DNA of 49,471 nt from Dichotomocladium elegans (lineage: Eukaryota; Mucoromycota; Mucoromycetes; Mucorales; Lichtheimiaceae): NCBI GenBank assembly GCA_025716815.1, contig JAIXMN010000065.1, positions 1 to 49,471 of the forward strand. The letters are read 5' to 3'. Shown here one piece after another: positions 21,401-31,652 of this stretch; the first letter of the stretch is position 1, and each line of letters begins with the position of its first letter. The translations under genes were made by a program, and so were the position numbers. Below the pieces are notes generated by a model. That model was not told where the DNA came from. It made no database searches and saw nothing but the letters and a program-made list of their open reading frames with translations.

Positions 21401-23165
21401 GCTCGTTCTTTAAGCAAGTCCGAACGCAATTATTCCACGACGAAGCGAGAGTTGCTAGCCATCATCTATGCACTCCAGAAATTTCACCAGTACTTATGGG
21501 GAAATCCTTTTACTCTGTATACGGACCACAAGGCTCTTACTTACTTGCACACCCAGAAGATTGCTAATCCGATGATGATCAATTGGTTAGACACTTTGCT
21601 CGATTACAATTTCCGCGTTGTACACTTGCCTGGTATTGAGAATGTGCTGCCGGATAATCTTTCGCGCTTGTTCGCCCCTGACGAACAGCTGGAGGGGGTA
21701 ATGCAGCCATAATTCGATCGGCAAAGAAAAACACGCCCAACAAACGAGTATTCCTGGTCAAAACATACGAGTCCCCACAAGATACAATGTGTCCACCAGA
21801 CACGGAACGTCCTGCCTTGCTAGAGAAAGCACACTTGACAGGTGGTCACGAAGGAGCGGAACACATTGTACGATCATTACATGCCGATGGTATCCACTGG
21901 ACGAATTTATTCCAAGACGCCGTAGAGTATGTCAATCGTGTGTTCAATGTCAACGCTACAATATTGGCAAACGAGGCTTCAATCCCTTGAGACCAATTTA
22001 TGCTTACTTACCAGGCGATCACTGGGCAGTTGACTTAATCAATTTTCACCGCACTTCGAACAAAGGCAACAATTATATCATCGTCTTTGTCGATGTATGC
22101 ACACGCTTTTGTATACTGCGAGCATTACCAGACAAGTCAGCTGATACTATCGTTGAAGTCTTCAAATCTGTATTCTGCGATTTCGGTTTACCTAAGATCA
22201 TACAATCAGACAATGGAAGCGAATTCAAGAACTTCAAGATGAAGAAATTTATTGACAGCCTAGGCATCGACCATCGACTTACTACACCGTACCACCCGCG
22301 CGCTAATGGGATTGCCGAACGTTGGGTACAAACGACTCTGAGTGTCATTCGCAAGAAAATTGAAGGCGCAGGTAAAGACTGGGACTTCTACGTTCCCAGC
22401 ACACAACTGGAAATCAATAGCCGTATCTCCGAGAGGTTAGGTTCTTCGCCATTCTCACTAATGTTCGCTCGACGAATTAATGAGATGAAGGACTATCGAC
22501 GTAATGGTGCCGTTGAGAACAGAGCGTCGACACACCAAGAACTTATGGAACGTGCCGCGTATATGCATGACGTCGTCTTTCCTGCCTTGAAACAAAAAGC
22601 GGAAGAACACGGCGGTAAACAAAAGAAAAAGTTCGACCAAAAATATCATTTGATTGATTTTCCGGAACGGAGCCACGTGATGGTGCGAGTCCAGAACCGA
22701 AGAAGCAAACTGGCCCCCATTTTTGAAGGACCTTACACAGTACTGCGCAAGACACAAGGAGGATCCTACGTGCTGCAAGATGAAACAGGAGCTTTAATGC
22801 CTAGAGACTATTCGCCCTCTGAGATGAAACTTATTAACCAAGACGAAGTTATCCCTCAAGACGAATTATACGAAGTACAAGCTATAGTTGCACACAAAGG
22901 ACAACCAGGAAAACGACAATACTTAGTACGATGGAAAGGCTATGGCGCTGAAGACGACCAATGGCTAACACCCGATAAGTTCACCGATCCTGGCTTTATC
23001 ATCGAATACTGGCACCGACTAGGAAAAGACGAATCAAAGGCTGATGCAGTTCCTTCCAATACGCTATCGCCTAAAAAGGACAGTTCACCCCGCAAGAAAC
23101 GATCCCGATCCGACAATGCCGATCACAATCCTCCACCAAGGAGAAGCCAAAGAAGACGGCTATAA
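18399..23165 (+). pseudogene. Element C gag-pol after the element B insertion
   Basis: Resumes the gag cut at 12684, opening with YPNPGT and a run of about 12-13 threonines coded by ACG repeats (18419-18455). Gag core (WFDSYVANRGYNW), zinc knuckle CIYCKQDWDPDHRC (near 19559), protease LLDTGAEIS (near 19910), full reverse transcriptase including the segment missing from B, FVDD near 20876, RNase H, integrase and chromodomain (to about 23010), with a basic serine-rich end. Defects: TTG to TAG at about 21284 (after LLAERTL); loss of one G in the internal polypurine run near 21695; and one lost base near 21935 before CVQCQRYNIG. The start of the open frame at 18368 lies in the LTR of B and is artificial. 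Confidence 0.93.
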
Positions 23166-23236
23166 TCCAGTCAATATCACGTAATCGACCATGCTCTCTT
23201 CCTATTTTCCGATTGTTCCAATCTGGAGGGGGGTAA

Positions 23237-23635
23237 TGTCGCATAGGTGATTACGGATTGAAGGATCCATGACGCCGCGTTATAACCAGATCCATTTCCA
23301 CAGTCTTTTTCCCTCTATTTTTCTCCCACTGGGTTTTTATGAGGTTTTACCGACGTGAGGATGGTCTGAAAGGAACAAGGACATATAACGTATGATAGAG
23401 GTCACCGATACACACACAAGCACCTTATCTGTAATAGTGCTACCATCTCCGAGTACCCGTGCAAGACGGAGTAGCTAGTTGACCTAATTAGGACCTCTGC
23501 CATAAATCATATAAATAGTAGATAAATGTGTAGCGATGGAGGATCTTAATTTCCGATTTCGTTCGAATAAAAGACATCCACGAGTCTCATCGTATTCTAA
23601 CTGTCCACTATAAAAAAAACAACGAAAACACCACA
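23237..23635 (+). repeat. LTR2, 3' LTR of element C
   Basis: 399 bp, identical by eye to the 5' copy, preceded by the polypurine tract CTGGAGGGGGGTAA and followed by the CCCGG duplication. Confidence 0.95.
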
Positions 23636-23856
23636 CCCGGTTCCAACTAAGCTAGGGCAATCGCCGGTTTGCCGATCCCAGTAGGTGGGATGTCGCCGAT
23701 TTCAGGCGATCGGGTTCGGCGGGAGTTGGTGCTGGTGGCTGTAGAGCGACGGGCAGGCGACGCTTCCCGAGACTGGTTACCATTATGGCGCGGGGTGGTT
23801 GCAGGGGCGGTAGTGCGAGGGGTAGTCCGCACATTGCTAATCGGCGTTCTTGGCAT
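23636..23856 (-). pseudogene. Element J gag, N-terminal piece
   Basis: Minus-strand frame with the first ATG at 23856: MPRTPISNVRTTPRTTAPAT followed by a Ser/Thr/Arg-rich stretch and a TAG at about 23647, then in frame into the downstream piece at 12150. The start lies 28 bases after a probable LTR end (CCACA, 23885). Low-complexity, basic and disordered in character. No recognised domain; the Gag call is by position. Confidence 0.5.
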
Positions 23857-23884
23857 AGTAGGGAGGGCTTCACTACTAGCACGT

Positions 23885-24310
23885 TGTGGAATCAAGGGGT
23901 TTTAAGAATAAAAAGAGACAGAATATGATTCTGTGAGACTCGCAAAAGGATTGTTTTTTATTAAGTGCCAACAATGGGCCTATTTATAAGAAGTGCTTAT
24001 CAAAACGGTCACTCTGGAGACTGGGTGTGGATAATCATCTAGGCGGTCTCCCAGGACGGTGGACCAGTTAAAAGGTTGATAAAGAAGTTCATCATTTACC
24101 CTTGTGATTATAACTGCGTCCTGAGACAGGTCTGGGATATAAATTATGAATCTGGATAGCGCGAGAGTAATTATGATAACGGCGCTCGAAGAGTGAAACA
24201 AAGTGTTGATGTCCCGTATAATCCAGGGACACTGCTGTTAGGTAAGAAAATAGTCGTGGATACGACACACGTGTTTTCTTTTGAACTGGTATTTTCGACG
24301 ATCTAGGCAC
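23885..24310 (-). repeat. Probable 5' LTR of element J (outer edge uncertain)
   Basis: In minus sense it shows TATAAATA (23981-23988), TTAATAAAAAAC (near 23956), then GCGAGTCTCACAG, and ends GATTCCACA. The order TATA, AATAAA, GAGTCTCA matches LTR1 and LTR2. The outer end near 24310 cannot be fixed because the partner LTR is outside the window. Confidence 0.5.
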
Positions 24311-26099
24311 ATAGCACGAGTTTTTGCGCTTCGAGGAGGATGGTTCTGGTGCCTCGAGGTGATCTGCGGTTGCTCCTTGGTGATCGGCGGGTGCTTCTTG
24401 GTTTAAAGGGGTGTTGTTCAGGAGTTCAGTAATTTCGAGTGAATGTATTTTCCGAGCCAGTAGGGGTAGTGAAAATTTTTTGCAAAAAAAAGTATATAAA
24501 AGGCTCGTTTTCGCCGTGCGCGATGCTCGACAATGACACGTTTAGTACAACTGTTTGTGTGAATATACTCTGGGGGTACAACAATAAGAAAAATGAAAGG
24601 GATGGATGTCAAAAATGACAGAGAGAAAAATAATAAGAACTACAATGGGCAAGAAGATAGTACAACAGAACTATTTACTTGCAAAATCGGGCTCTTTGAT
24701 CGCGTCGACCGACTCCAAAAATCGATATGGTCAAAGAAAGAAAATTTCAAGGGGTGTGTAAATGAAAACAATAGTAATGAATGACTTCTCTGTTCGCCAC
24801 AGCAATAAGCCAAACGGAGGGTTCTGAAGGTTGGGTAGGAGTAATCCTTATGGATAGAAGTGACCAAAAAGTGAAAGAGATACTTTTTTTTCAATCCAGT
24901 TTATTCGTCCAATTGGACGTGCTTAAAAGGATGTCCTCCCAGACTAAAGGAAAGGGTAATAACGCTAAATAAATGATGTCGAGAAGATCAGAGATAGGAT
25001 GACGACATAGGAACATATGAACGAAAAGAAGAGATGTAAACGGACTGATAAGGGGACACTAAATTAGTGTAAGCAATAAACTAAGGAAGGATCTATGCTA
25101 GCTCTGCACTAACAAAGATTAAATATTTAGCATTAAAAAGGGCTGAGAAGATTTAGCACGTCTTGAAAGAGCGGCCGTCAATGGAAGAGGAAGAAGTAAG
25201 AAAAAGGAATGTAAAAAGAAAGAAACAGAATATGGGAAGGTCACGTGGTGTACTCCAGGCCGCAAGAAAAAGGGGTCATGTATGGGACTCTGGAACTCGG
25301 AAGGTGGTCGGCCGGAAGAGTCCAGCCTGAGCGTGTCAACAATGACACGTCGGTACAGTATATATATAAAGAAAGCTCCGGGTACAGTTTACTTGAAAGG
25401 TAAACCAAAACAAAAGGGGTACGTAAAATAAAAAAAAGGGTAATGAGATATACAGAAATGATCCACTCGTAGAATCGGGTTCTTTGATTGCATCGACCGA
25501 CTCCAAAAATCGATACACTCAAAGAAGGGGTTTCCAAAAGGTATGTGTAATCAAACAAAATAAAGACTGATTCCTCTACTTCAATACAGAGTGAATCTCA
25601 AAAGGGGTTCTGAAGGTGGGTGAAATGAATATTCCAATAATAAAAGTTCTTCGTCTTGGCAAAAGAGAAGACCTCGTTCTAGCTTCTCTCCTCGCTGTCT
25701 AAATACTCGTTGCTTCTAAGCTAAAAGAATGAATTCGACTAAATAAATTGGATAATAAAGAGTGGTCATAGAGGGCATATAAAACATAGGCTTAAGCTAA
25801 ACGTTAATGGAGAAGGTTCCAATGAAAATATACTAAGCACCATGATAAAGAAAGGACTAAAATAGCGTGCAGAATGATAGATAGTGTGAGCATAAAATGA
25901 CGCTAATGATTTAGCGAAATAACTGATCAACGTCCGAAAAGGAAAGGAAAGGAAGTCAGAAACGAGAATAATTCGATCAGACCGGAAAAAGGGTCACGTG
26001 ATGAAGATCGAGGGGTCATTTCATAGCGAACGTTCCGTTCTTGAAAACGGAAAGTGGTCGGCCGGAAGAGAATCGCCACACCGTGTCAACAAGGTCTCT
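24311..26099. other. Gene-poor island with a diverged tandem duplication
   Basis: No convincing coding sequence. Matching blocks recur at steady spacing: CAATGACACG at 24531 and 25340; CGACCGACTCCAAAAATCGA at 24706 and 25494; GGTTCTGAAGG at 24820 and 25606; GTGGTCGGCCGGAAGAG at 25304 and 26054; GTGTCAAC at 25333 and 26083. This implies two units, about 24520-25332 and 25333-26090, the second ending ten bases before the tRNA gene. Both units hold a TATA-like stretch near the start (GTATATAAAAGG, GTATATATATAAAG). Confidence 0.6.
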
Positions 26100-26173
26100 G
26101 CTCGCTTAGCTCAGTTGGTTAGAGCGTGGTGCTAATAACGCCAAGGTCACAGGTTCGACCCCTGTAGTGAGCA
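26100..26173 (+). tRNA. tRNA-Ile (anticodon AAT)
   Basis: 74 nt without intron. Acceptor arms GCTCGCT and AGTGAGC pair over seven positions (one G-T), the D arm contains AGCTCAGTTGG (the A box region), the anticodon loop CTAATAA holds AAT at 26134-26136, and GGTTCGACCCC is the T arm and B box. The anticodon loop sequence GGTGCTAATAACGCC is typical of eukaryotic tRNA-Ile. Confidence 0.95.
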
Positions 26174-26187
26174 TTGTGATGTCGTCC

Positions 26188-26192
26188 TTTTT
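26188..26192 (+). terminator. RNA polymerase III terminator
   Basis: TTTTT run 15 bases after the tRNA end. Confidence 0.8.
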
Positions 26193-26522
26193 GGCGGATA
26201 TAACTGTTGTCGTCGTTGTCGTTTGTCGTTGCCTTGGTCACTGAGATCCTTTTACTGGGGACAACGACGGGTGTCGTGTAATTGGCGGATCAGACCGTAG
26301 CCAGGAACAGACAAGTAGAAGATATGATAAGATGCCCTTTTATTGTTTGTAACGGAGGGGAGTATTTATATGTTTTTCTAGCTGTTGTGGTGATGCCAAA
26401 TATAAGGCAATGGTTACGTGGCATGTTGAGGGATGACTACATGTTCAATGGAGAGGAGACTACGTGTTGGCGGCGACGTGGGTTAACGAGAGGCGACTAT
26501 GTGTTCAAACGGCAACAATGGT
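26193..26522 (-). repeat. LTR-like stretch between the tRNA and element E
   Basis: In minus sense it contains ACATATAAATACTCCC then AACAATAAAAGGGC (around 26335-26372), the TATA and polyadenylation order seen in the other LTRs here. No partner copy or clear duplication was found, so a decayed solo LTR is only a suggestion. Nothing coding is apparent. Confidence 0.35.
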
Positions 26523-26882
26523 TGTAATGGTTTGGGAGCTGGATTGAGACAGGACAAGAAGGGTGTTAGGTGCTTTCCAACAAGACAAGACAAGACAGGA
26601 CAAGACCAATAGGACAGTACAGGACAGGACAGGACAGGACCGAAGCACAGAGGCCAAGAGAAGAGTTGAACCAGAAGGAATCATATGGAAACGAAGAAAC
26701 AAGATAACTGATTGCCCTTTACTAATGATAATGCTATGGCTATATATATATATAATACGTGTGTATAAGATTATGGTGAGAAAAGTACTGATAACAACAA
26801 TTACGAAAGAAAGGGGATTTGGATGGCTAGCTATGGACTTCGCTGACGATCGATATAGGAGATGTTGAGTTTGGTCATTACA
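26523..26882 (-). repeat. LTR5, 3' LTR of element E
   Basis: 360 bp, TGTAATGACC...AAACCATTACA in minus sense. It includes a short (AGGAC)n run near 26620-26640 and a TA-rich stretch near 26740. A solo relative lies at 8213-8646. Confidence 0.9.
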
Positions 26883-26894
26883 GTACCTCCCCTC

Positions 26895-29800
26895 CTAAGC
26901 TCGAGTACCATGAGAGCGCCGAGAGCGGCGAGGTTGGCGGGGAGCAGGACTGGGCTTGGTAGGACAACGTAGGTGGAAGTCACGAACGGACTCCGAAGCA
27001 TTCCAAAGATGCGATGCCGGTTCCCACGTATTTTCAGACGGGTCTGGGTATCCTTTCCACGCAACCAAATACTGTAATTGTCCACGACGAATGCGGCTGT
27101 CCAGAACTTCGTCAACCTCGTAATGTTGCTGACCTTGAACTTCCACAGGCGGCGGAGGAGTGGGCATGCGTTCAGGAATGTCAGGGAGGCTAGGGTCGTC
27201 GCGGGGGGTCAACAAGGAAACATGGAAAACAGGATGGACTTGCATGGTGTCCGGTAATTCTAACTTGAAAGCATGTGCACCAACAGCAGAAATAATCTTG
27301 AACGGGCCGAGGCGAGCATGATCCAGCTTCAGTGACGGTCTGGCAGTCTTGATATTTTTCGCTGATAAATAAACGAAATCGCCAACACGGAGCTGTGGTG
27401 GCACGCGATGGTGCTCATCGTAATAGGCGGCTTGGATACGTTGAGCCAGTAATATTTCTGACTTGAGGGAGTCATGCAATTCCTTCAACTGTTGTACGAA
27501 CCCTTCGGATGATGCAGATATGCCAGAGGGTGGAGCGGATGCCAGAGAAAATCGCGGATGAAAACCGAAAGTTGACTCGAACGGGGTGTGCCGTGTACTG
27601 GATTGCAAGGAATTATTATAACTAAATTCTGCCATTGGAAGGAGGGATACCCAATTGTCTTGCTGGTAGTTTAGGTATGCTCGGAGATACTGTTCGAGGA
27701 TTGCGTTGGTACGTTCTGTCTGTCCATCGGTTTGTGGATGAAAAGCTGTGGACATGTTAGCTTGGATATTGAGAAGTGCGAGTAACGAGCGCCAGAAACG
27801 AGACGTGAACACAGAACCGCGATCTGAGACGATGTCATCAGGAAGACCATATAACCGAAAAATGTTCTTGACAAACAGCTCAGCAAGATCCTTGGCCGAA
27901 ATCGTGTCTTGGCATGGTATGAAATGCGCCATCTTTGTCAAGCGATCAACGACCACCCAAACGGAATTATAACCCTCAGAGAGTGGCAATCCAACGATGA
28001 AATCCATACTGATAGATGACCAGGGGCGTGACGGGATTTGCAAGGGCTTCAATTGACCGGGTGGAGCTTGTCGTGATGGTTTTGAGCGCTTACATATGCG
28101 ACAATTGAATACATACCGGTTTACAAATTTTCGCATTCCTGGCCAGTAATATCGCCGGGAGAGCAATTCGCATGTCTTTGCTTGGCCGAAATGGCCTGCT
28201 GCTATATTGTCATGGTGATTTTGCAATAATTCGAGCTTCAGGGTGTTGCTGTCCGGTATGCAAATGCGATTGTCGACTAAGAGCAGCCCTGATTCCTGGT
28301 CGATAGTATATCGTTGCAACCTACCACGCAGGTTATGCGGGATGCTATCTGGATGTTGTGCCAGGTCGAAAAGTCGTTGATATTTACTGTCAGTCAAGGA
28401 AGCATCTTGGATCCTTGATAGCAGTGCAACATCCGTCGGGCAGCTCGATATTGTTCCAAGCACCACCTGCCCTGCGCGGAAGATCGATGCAATGGGCTGT
28501 TTATCGCCATCCTCCCCCTCCCTGAAGGCAAAATCGGGGCGGCGAGAGAGGGCATCGGCCTTGGGGTTTTTACCTGCGGGGCGGTAAGTGACCCTAAAAT
28601 CCTCGACCTCGCTCAGCTTGATGGACCAGCGCGCATGTCGGCGATTAAGGACCCGGGCATTACTGGACATAAAATGCTCCAGGTTTTTATGGTCTGTGTA
28701 TACCGTAACTTGATGTTGAGCACCCTGCAGATAATGTCGCCACGTACGGAAACAATCGACTATTGCTAATAATTCTTTGTCATAGACATTGTAGTTGACT
28801 TCTGCTGGATTGAGTTTACGACTATAGAACGCGACGGGGTGAAGGCGAGAGTCAGTCCCAGGCTGATTCAAGACACCTGCAATTGCAAAATCCGACGCAT
28901 CTGTTTCGACGAAAATAGGTTTAGATGGGTCGAAATGCTGTAAGACAGGGGCGGTAGTGAATCGGGTTTTGAGGTCTGTATACGCACGGTCTTGAGCACA
29001 CGACCAGTGGAAGGGTACACCTTTCTTCAATAATGCGGTCAGAGGAGAAGAAAGGCGTGCATAGTCGTGGATGAAGCGCCGATAAAAGTTTGCAAACCCC
29101 AGAAACACCTGGATATCGTGCACATTCTTGGGCGTGGGCCAATCCTTGATGCTGGCTACTTTGGCAGGGTCCATCGTGACACCAGAGCGCCCAACACGGA
29201 AACCTAAGAATTCAACTTCGGTGGCATCGAATTCGCACTTCTCGACCTTCACATACAGCTGAGCCTCGCGTAACTTTTGGAGAACGAGCTGGACATGCTG
29301 ATCGTGCTGATGTTGAGTGTCGCTGAAGATGAGGATATCGTCTAGGTAAACAACAACAAAATGATCGAGATACTCCCTGAGTGCATCATTGATCAAAGCT
29401 TGGAACGAACCAGGCGCATTGGTTAGCCCGAATGGCATGACGTTATATTGAAAATGGCCATATCGGGTCCGGAATGCCGTTTTCCATTCGTCACCTTCTG
29501 CGATTCTAATTCGATGATATGCATTCCGGATGTCCAACTTGGTGAAGACACTGGCAGACGAGAGGCGGTCCAGCATTTCATTGATGAGAGGGAGTGGGTA
29601 CCGACTCTTAATGCTGATTTTGTTAAGACCACGGTAATCCACACATAAACGCAAGGAACCGTCCTTTTTCTTGACGAAAAGAATCGGGGCGCCAGCAGGA
29701 CTAGTGGACGGGCTGATAAATCCGTTTTCCAGATTGGTCTTGATGTATTCGGCCAGGACTTCGAGCTCGCTCCGCGACAAAGAATAGATGGGGCCATAAG

Positions 29801-30577
29801 GAACTTGGGCGCCATCGACTAGCGGAATTTTATGATCCACCCCAAGTTTATGACTAGGAAGAGTGTTAGCCTGATCTTTATTGAATACATCCAAAAATGG
29901 ATGATACTTAGCAGGTACAGTTGTAGTGCGGACTGAGGCATCCGGTGTCATCGTGGTGTTAACTGAGACGGCAGCAAGTGAAGAGAGGGAGCCAGTAGGG
30001 TCAACATGGATCGAAAATGCTGGTGCACCATTACGTATTAGTTTTTCCATCGTGGCAGCAGTGACCATGCGTACGTCAGGAAGACATCTGGATGATTTTG
30101 TGGCCGGAGACTTGACTGCTTTCACGACTGGCGATGCTTGTAAGCAGGATTTTGAACATGCGCTGGATCCAAACGTGATATCTCCTGTAACCCAGTCGAT
30201 GGACGGATTGTGTTTAGCTAACCATGGCATACCCAAGATGATAGAATGCTGACCGAGCGACGTGGCGTGCAAAGTGAGGTTCTCATGGTGTTGACCGCTC
30301 GACACCCTAACCTGGCATTCCTGAGTAACAGTACCCGAAAGTATTGAGCGGCCATCAATTGTGCAAACCAGCAGTGGGATATCACTCTTTGTAAGTGGCA
30401 GACTATGCTTCCTCACAAAGTTCTCATCGATAAAATTCCCCATCGCCCCAGAGTCGATCATGGCGAACGTTTCGAGGTTAGTATCGCCGAAAAGGAGCTG
30501 AACTGGGAGCTTCAGCGGTTCATGAATTGTCGTAGAAGTAGTAGTTGCACATAAGGTTGAGAACGGAGTCAGGGGGG
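26895..30577 (-). CDS. Pol polyprotein of element E, N-terminus missing
   Basis: About 1227 codons open from the truncation point to TAG at 26895-26897. In order: retropepsin with DSGAMGNF about 45 residues in (a DSG active site); reverse transcriptase with [18 protein letters not shown] and YLDD ([11 protein letters not shown]); RNase H TDASDFAIAG and YTDHKNLEHF; integrase zinc domain HFGQAKTC...CRICKRSK; catalytic D in SMDFIVG, D in SDRGSVF, E in [12 protein letters not shown] region LGPFKI; chromodomain HYEVDEVLDSRIR...VAWKGYPDPSENTWEP. A basic proline/arginine tail follows. All catalytic motifs are present, so only the 5' truncation is evident. The upstream frame in LTR1 (30608-30579) is not part of the gene. 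Confidence 0.92.
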
Positions 30578-31032
30578 TGTGGTAAATAAGGTTTGTAGAG
30601 ACTGTCAAAGTACAATGAGACTCTTGGAGGTGTTTTTAATAGAAAGAAAAATTCTTCTGTCTGTTTACTCCTACACTACATAGTTGTTTATATATTGTTA
30701 TGGATAAAATAGATTCCGCCCGATTGACATGGGTCAATTGTCCTGGAAATTTCCATAAGAGGAGTTGTTGGGGTGTGGTACTTGACAAGTCATAGAAAAA
30801 CTTTTCGTTCGTTCCTGTAGCTGAATCCCAGACCATCCTCACGTCGGTAAAACCTCAAAAAACCCAGTGGGAAAAAATAGAGGAGAAAAGACTGTGGATA
30901 TGGATCTAGTGGCTATGTATGATCGTGTTTCCCTTGGCTGAGTCGTGTTTCTGTATTGCAGTTGTTCCAGTTCTTTACATCATTGCCATGGATATTCACT
31001 TCATTGGTGCTCTTGCAATCACCTATGCGACA
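30578..31032 (-). repeat. LTR1, 3' LTR of element G
   Basis: 455 bp family-1 LTR, next to the polypurine tract (CTGGAGGGGGGTAA in minus sense, 31033-31046). Confidence 0.95.
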
Positions 31033-31077
31033 TTACCCCCCTCCAGATTGGGACAATCGTGAAGGAATTGTAGGGAG

Positions 31078-31105
31078 CACTGCGCCCAGGAGGAGGAATA
31101 AGGTA
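31078..31105 (+). repeat. Left terminal inverted repeat of the CACTA element
   Basis: 28 bases from CACTGCGCC through GGAGGAGGAATAAGGTA; the reverse complement of the right end matches at 26 of 28 positions by eye. It continues into GGTACTTTATTCC, forming a near-palindrome with the repeat. Confidence 0.93.
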
Positions 31106-31652
31106 CTTTATTCCTAGGAATATGAGTTTCAGGTTGGTGAGTGACCCGCACCCCCAAGTTCCCAGGATAGGTGACACGAATAAATGGTCCATAATTAGTA
31201 TGTCTGCGTTGCACACTCCTATCTTCAAATTGTTAATGTTTGGTATCCACGTGCTACATTGTGATGAGCACAATTGTTCTATCAAAAAAGTTGATGTATA
31301 AAAAAAGCACGGATGAAAAAATGCAGCAGTAAATGTTTCCCTAAAAGGGAACATGGATACAGTGCATTCATTGCATTTGCCAAGCAATGAATCAAAAGAA
31401 ATGAGGTTCCAAAAATAATTAGAAAGCTCGGCATTTTGCTTTCTATGGGGAGCACGATCTCACATGCTCCGTAAAAGACAGTTCGATTTGTGGATTGGAT
31501 CAAACCAAGACAAGTTGCTTGGCAAATGCTTGATACAAGTCCATTGCCAAGAGTTTCAATAATGGATGCTTTTATTGACTCATTGCAAAGAATCTTTATA
31601 TAAGGGCAGCAATGAAAGAAGCAAAACAATTTATCAGCTTTATTTACTTACC

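Larger units (their letters stand above)
12151..23635 (+). mobile_element. Ty3/gypsy element C, complete but broken, containing element B
   Basis: 5' LTR2 12151-12549, gag start 12559, interruption by B at 12685-18398, rest of gag-pol to 23165, polypurine tract CTGGAGGGGGGTAA (23223-23236), 3' LTR2 23237-23635. The target duplication CCCGG is perfect (12146-12150, 23636-23640). Its proteins are closely similar to family 1 in pol but gag and LTRs have diverged, so it is a sister family. The two LTRs appear identical by eye although pol carries a nonsense codon and two frameshifts. Confidence 0.95.
26523..30577 (-). mobile_element. Chromovirus E, 5'-truncated
   Basis: 3' LTR 26523-26882, polypurine tract GGAGGGGAGGTAC (minus sense, 26883-26895), and an open pol frame up to 30577, where it abuts the LTR of element G. 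The gag gene and 5' LTR expected further right are not there: the far side of G is a different transposon. Related to H and F. Confidence 0.9.

Noticed and set aside
23669..23905. Plus-strand frame 23669-23905
   Set aside because: Antisense to the J gag remnant, which has the better context (start shortly after an LTR end).
24418..25558. Short frames in the 24.4-25.6 kb island
   Set aside because: Low complexity, A/T-rich, and not matched between the two tandem units, so coding is unlikely.
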